Shown here in pieces: positions 15,362-18,690 of a DNA stretch of 18,690 nucleotides; the stretch's first letter is position 1, and each line of letters begins with the position of its first letter. Source of the stretch: CAYNNP01 sp964398215 (GTDB taxonomy: Bacteria > Planctomycetota > Planctomycetia > Pirellulales > Pirellulaceae); the NCBI GenBank assembly GCA_964398215.1, contig CAYNNP010000129.1, forward strand, positions 1-18,690, read 5' to 3'. Position numbers and translations under genes: made by a program. The notes under the pieces are model-generated. The model ran no database searches. It had not been told where the DNA came from and saw nothing but the letters and a program-made list of their open reading frames with translations.

Positions 15362-17152
15362 ATGCTATCACCCATTCGCACTCAGAAAAATACTCTCGCT
15401 GTACTTTTCTTAGCTCTACTGTTCGGCAGCGTTGCCCAGGCGACACCACAGGATTCTGAAACCCCACCCGATCAAGCGGTTGCTGCTGCAAACGAACCTG
15501 GCGATGACATGGCCGCCAAGCCAGATGCGGTAGAAAAAGAGGAGCTGGTGGATGGGATCGACAAAAAAATCGACGAAGCTTTCAAGCCGATTTCGGACTT
15601 CTTTTTTGATGCGATCTTTTTTCAGGTCTTCAAAAAAGAACAAATCGACGAAAAGACTGGCAAAGTCATCCTAGGCGACGATGGCAAACCAGCACTTAAA
15701 GGGGTCCCGTTCGTTTTGATCCTGCTGGTTTTCAGCGCGGCATTTTTCACCATCGTTTTTGGATTCGTGAACATCACGAAATTTGGAACTGCGATCAATG
15801 TTGTCCGAGGAAAGTATGACGACCTTGATAAACGAGAAGCCGACGAGAATGCACTGGTGCACCAAGAAGATGGTGATATTGTCGACACCATCGGCGATGA
15901 ATCCAGCCACGGTGAAGTTTCGCACTTCCAGGCTTTGGCGACCGCCGTCTCTGGAACAGTCGGCAACGGAAATATCGCGGGCGTCGCGTTGGCGATTGGT
16001 GTCGGTGGGCCAGGTGCAACGTTTTGGATGATCGCATGCGGACTACTTGGCATGTCCACAAAGTTTGTTGAATGCACACTGGGAGTTCATTACCGAGACA
16101 TCGATGAGGATGGTACGGTCTACGGTGGACCTATGTACTATTTGTCCAAGGGCCTGAAAGAACGTGGCCTTGGTGTGATCAGCAGTATCCTGGCAGTCAT
16201 CTTTGCCGTTTGTTGCATCGGCGGTTCATTCGGTGGCGGCAACGCTGCTCAATCCAACCAAGCAACTTTGGTCATCAAGGACTTGATCGGACTTCAAAGC
16301 AGCACCGCTGGAACGCTCATTGGAATCGTCATGGCGGTTCTAGTTGGGATCATCATTATCGGTGGCATCAAACGCATCGCGTCGGTTACCGAAAAAATTG
16401 TGCCGCTAATGGCAGTCATGTACTTGCTCGCTTGTCTATACATCATCGTGACAAACCTGGGCCTGACTCTTGACGCTTTCAAACTGATTTTCAGCGAAGC
16501 ATTCACAGCGAACGCGGTTGGCGGCGGCGTGATTGGAATTCTATTGATTGGCTTTACTCGAGCCGCTTTTTCAAACGAAGCCGGTGCGGGTTCAGCATCG
16601 ATCGCCCACTCAGCGGTCAAAACGCGTCACTCGGCGTCGGAAGGTTTGGTCGCCTTGCTTGAGCCGTTCATTGACACGGTCGTGATTTGCACGATGACAG
16701 CGTTGGTCATCATCATCTTCAACACCGGCGGAGCGCAATTCGATTGGGGTGGCGATGGAACAGGTGCTGTTGTGATCGGCGGCGAAACACTCGAAGGTGC
16801 TGGGATCACATCCAAAGCGTTTGCGGAATTCATCCCATACTCAAATATTTTCCTAACCGTTGCCGTCGTTCTGTTTGCTGTGTCGACAATGATCTCCTGG
16901 TCCTACTATGGACTTCAATCATGGAAGTTCCTTTTCGGTCGTAGCAAAATTGCCGACCTGACATACAAGCTGATTTTCTGTTTGTTCATCGTGATCGGCT
17001 CGGCAGCAAACATGAGTTCTATCTGGAAGTTCTCCGACGCGATGATCTTTGCCATGGTTTTCCCGAACATGGTCGGACTGTTCATCCTGTTCCCAGTGGT
17101 TCGGAAAGAACTTCGCAGGTACCTGACGGCAATCCGAAACCGGTCTGCTTAA
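15362..17152 (+). CDS. Sodium:alanine/glycine symporter family (AGCS) protein with N-terminal extension
   Basis: A 596-residue multi-pass inner-membrane transporter of the AGCS family, which brings in alanine or glycine with sodium. Family signatures are clear: FQALATAVSGTVGNGNIAG (about 189-207), GGPGATFWM (215-223), GGPMYYLSKGL, the SNEAGAGSASIAHSA block, and FIDTVVICTMTALV. Usual members have about 450-500 residues. Here about 110 come first: a signal-peptide-like segment (about 11-28, ending AQAT) and an acidic soluble stretch. A long acidic loop (about 150-185) also precedes the first signature. The substrate cannot be told from sequence. The ATG at 15362 has no evident Shine-Dalgarno, but the start is supported by the signal-like segment. 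It is the first gene of the plus-strand pair, 82 nt before the phosphatase-like gene. Confidence 0.94.
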   Translation: MLSPIRTQKNTLAVLFLALLFGSVAQATPQDSETPPDQAVAAANEPGDDMAAKPDAVEKEELVDGIDKKIDEAFKPISDFFFDAIFFQVFKKEQIDEKTGKVILGDDGKPALKGVPFVLILLVFSAAFFTIVFGFVNITKFGTAINVVRGKYDDLDKREADENALVHQEDGDIVDTIGDESSHGEVSHFQALATAVSGTVGNGNIAGVALAIGVGGPGATFWMIACGLLGMSTKFVECTLGVHYRDIDEDGTVYGGPMYYLSKGLKERGLGVISSILAVIFAVCCIGGSFGGGNAAQSNQATLVIKDLIGLQSSTAGTLIGIVMAVLVGIIIIGGIKRIASVTEKIVPLMAVMYLLACLYIIVTNLGLTLDAFKLIFSEAFTANAVGGGVIGILLIGFTRAAFSNEAGAGSASIAHSAVKTRHSASEGLVALLEPFIDTVVICTMTALVIIIFNTGGAQFDWGGDGTGAVVIGGETLEGAGITSKAFAEFIPYSNIFLTVAVVLFAVSTMISWSYYGLQSWKFLFGRSKIADLTYKLIFCLFIVIGSAANMSSIWKFSDAMIFAMVFPNMVGLFILFPVVRKELRRYLTAIRNRSA

Positions 17153-17175
17153 TCTTGCGAGATATGATTTTCAGT

Positions 17176-17201
17176 GATCGCGAATTCAACCGAGCGCGAT
17201 C
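17176..17201. repeat. Inverted repeat GATCGCG/CGCGATC
   Basis: GATCGCG (17176-17182) and CGCGATC (17195-17201) are exact complements around a 12-nt loop. They lie between the symporter stop codon and the TTG start of the phosphatase-like gene. No T-run follows, so this is more likely a partial terminator or an operator than a strong intrinsic terminator. Confidence 0.4.
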
Positions 17202-17234
17202 AAGACACTACGGATCAAATACGACGTCTGTGCT

Positions 17235-18512
17235 TTGAAACGTCTCTGCATTATCAACGTTGTTGGCTTGACCCCTGACCTGCTGAGGTTCGCGCCTCGG
17301 CTGTCCGCATTGGGCACCGCGAAAGCATGGCGTAGCCCCGTGCCAGCGGTGACTTGCACTTCGCAAGCCACCATGCTGACCGGACTTTCGCCTGCAGAGC
17401 ACGGGATTGTCGGCAATGGTTGGTTCTATCGCGACACCCAAGAAATCCGGTTCTGGCAACAAGCTCGTTCACTGATCCAAGGCGAACCGTTCTACGCAGG
17501 TTTCGATACCGCCAAGATGTTTTGGTGGTTCAATCAGTCTTCTGGTGTTCGCTACAGTGCGACCCCAAAACCACACTACGGCTGCGATGGGTCCAAAGTT
17601 TTTGACATCATCGATAACACTGAATGCGAACTGACCAAGAATATTGGGCGATTCCCATTCTTCACTTTCTGGGGCCCCAACGCAGGGCTTCCTTGTAGTG
17701 AATGGATTGCCAAAGCAACTGCGATTGTCCTCAAAGAAAAGCAACCGCAGCTGACGATGGCGTACCTGCCACACTTGGACTATGACTTTCAACGCTTTCC
17801 CGTCCAAGATCCTCAGCGGGTCCGAGAAGTCGATCAGGCAGCCGGTTTGATCATTGACGCTGCTGACCAAGTCGGCGCTACGGTTGTTGCCGTTTCCGAA
17901 TATGGCCTGACGCCGGTCGACCAGCCTGTTCACATCAACCGGATTCTTCGCGATGCAGGCTGGCTGGCAGTACGCGATGGACCGTTCGGTGAAATGATGT
18001 TGCCTGGTGAATCTCAAGCATTCGCTGTTGCCGACCATCAAGTCGCCCATGTCTACGTCCAGAACCCAGCACTGAAAACGGAAGTGCAAGCGTGCTTGGA
18101 CAAGGCGGCAGGAATCGATCGCGTTGTCGAACCCGCCGAACTGGAGCTGGACCATCCTCGTAGCGGCGAACTGATCGCGCTGGCAAAACCGAATGCTTGG
18201 TTCACATATTACTACTGGTTGGACAATCAAAAGGCGCCAGATTTTGCGTCGACAGTCGATATTCACCGCAAACCCGGCTATGACCCTTGCGAGCTGTTCG
18301 CAACCAGCAAGCTAAAAGCGATCGCTCGCGTCGCCCAAAAGAAGCTAGGCTTTCGCTACAAAATGGATGTGATCCCTCTCGACGCTCGGCTCGTCAATGG
18401 CAGCCACGGTCTGTTGAACACTGGCGACAACGGTCCCCTGATCATCGGCCCCGGCGACACACCAAGTACGATGCAAGGCTTCAAGAGTTATGTGCACAGC
18501 TTGCTAGCCTAG
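17235..18512 (+). CDS. Alkaline-phosphatase-superfamily protein (nucleotide pyrophosphatase/phosphodiesterase-like), altered metal site
   Basis: A 425-residue protein with no signal peptide, so probably cytoplasmic. It has the layout of type I phosphodiesterase/nucleotide pyrophosphatases: N-terminal strand with INVVGLTPDLL (7-17), VTCTSQATMLTGLSPAEHGI (39-58), LPHLDYDFQRF (178-188), SEYG (221-224) and GSHGLL (389-394). The probable nucleophile T40, D182 and H391 are kept. Other usual ligands are changed: the first Asp is V10, the 'D-x-x-x-H' His is Q186, and the Asp-His of 'SDHG' are E222-Y223. It may therefore bind metal differently or have lost hydrolase activity. The start is TTG: an in-frame stop lies at 17175-17177 and no ATG or GTG lies between. 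It follows the symporter gene in the same direction. Similar proteins occur near ebo-type clusters (my recollection, unproven here); nothing downstream is in view to test this. Confidence 0.88.
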   Translation: MKRLCIINVVGLTPDLLRFAPRLSALGTAKAWRSPVPAVTCTSQATMLTGLSPAEHGIVGNGWFYRDTQEIRFWQQARSLIQGEPFYAGFDTAKMFWWFNQSSGVRYSATPKPHYGCDGSKVFDIIDNTECELTKNIGRFPFFTFWGPNAGLPCSEWIAKATAIVLKEKQPQLTMAYLPHLDYDFQRFPVQDPQRVREVDQAAGLIIDAADQVGATVVAVSEYGLTPVDQPVHINRILRDAGWLAVRDGPFGEMMLPGESQAFAVADHQVAHVYVQNPALKTEVQACLDKAAGIDRVVEPAELELDHPRSGELIALAKPNAWFTYYYWLDNQKAPDFASTVDIHRKPGYDPCELFATSKLKAIARVAQKKLGFRYKMDVIPLDARLVNGSHGLLNTGDNGPLIIGPGDTPSTMQGFKSYVHSLLA

Positions 18513-18690
18513 CCAAAGCTATCACCAAGTGGTCGTTGCGACTTGTTCCGCGTACCATCGCTGGGTGTTTTGGTATTCAATGAATCATTGTTTCTTCGGT
18601 CGTGCCGCATTCGCCCGTCGGTCTATCGGCAGAGTGCCGGTGATGTTCGCGGGCGGCAGCACGCGGGTTGATGGTTGCCGAAATCGGCCG

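Noticed and set aside
17469..18266. 265-codon open frame on the minus strand
   Set aside because: It is antisense to the phosphatase-like gene, whose motifs are clearly real, and shows no recognisable domain.
18580..18690. Possible start of a plus-strand gene running off the window (ATG at 18580)
   Set aside because: Only 37 codons are visible, with Arg-rich composition and no ribosome site or motif, so it cannot be supported.

Overview
The window looks like a chromosomal segment of a planctomycete, probably of the Rhodopirellula/Pirellulales type. The signs are a moderate-GC genome, many large secreted or membrane-anchored proteins, and a zinc ribbon fused to an ExbD protein. There is also a PQQ-type propeller protein whose N-terminus carries the LVDNGQLTRFQA-type motif typical of planctomycete signalling proteins. 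This placement comes from recognised protein style, not from a marker gene.

Region 1 (14841 down to 207, minus strand) holds ten co-directional genes. In transcription order they are: a secreted alpha/alpha-toroid plus HEAT-like protein; two tandem paralogous single-pass proteins with periplasmic C-terminal domains; an ExbB/TolQ/MotA-type channel subunit; three ExbD/TolR-type subunits, the last with an N-terminal zinc ribbon; a membrane-anchored PQQ-like beta-propeller protein; a secreted protein joining a helical-repeat region to an OppA/DppA-type solute-binding domain; and a secreted protein with two PDZ-like segments. From exbB to the end the spacing is tight (adjacent stop and start codons, a 3-nt gap, a 22-nt overlap). 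There is a 60-nt gap after exbB, and larger gaps of about 150-270 nt separate the first genes. No TonB, no TonB-dependent receptor, no TolA/TolB/Pal and no ABC permease or ATPase is present. My reading is a proton-motive-force-driven envelope machine built around one ExbB and three ExbDs, with unidentified periplasmic effectors. It is the most interesting system in the window.

Region 2 (about 14842-15361) is the divergent boundary. It contains a palindrome at a candidate promoter for the minus-strand cluster, a complete tRNA-Phe(GAA) on the plus strand, and a perfect 8-bp inverted repeat.

Region 3 (15362-18512, plus strand) carries a sodium:alanine/glycine symporter-family protein with an unusual N-terminal extension. 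It is followed, after a GATCGCG/CGCGATC inverted repeat, by an alkaline-phosphatase-superfamily (nucleotide pyrophosphatase-like) protein in which several canonical metal ligands are replaced.

The assembly has a 100-N gap at 7922-8021 inside the propeller gene. The two flanks share 15 identical bases, and joining them restores a single reading frame, so the gap is probably an unresolved overlap or a collapsed repeat. The ends of the window (1-206 and 18513-18690) hold no gene I can support; 1-206 is rich in short repeats.
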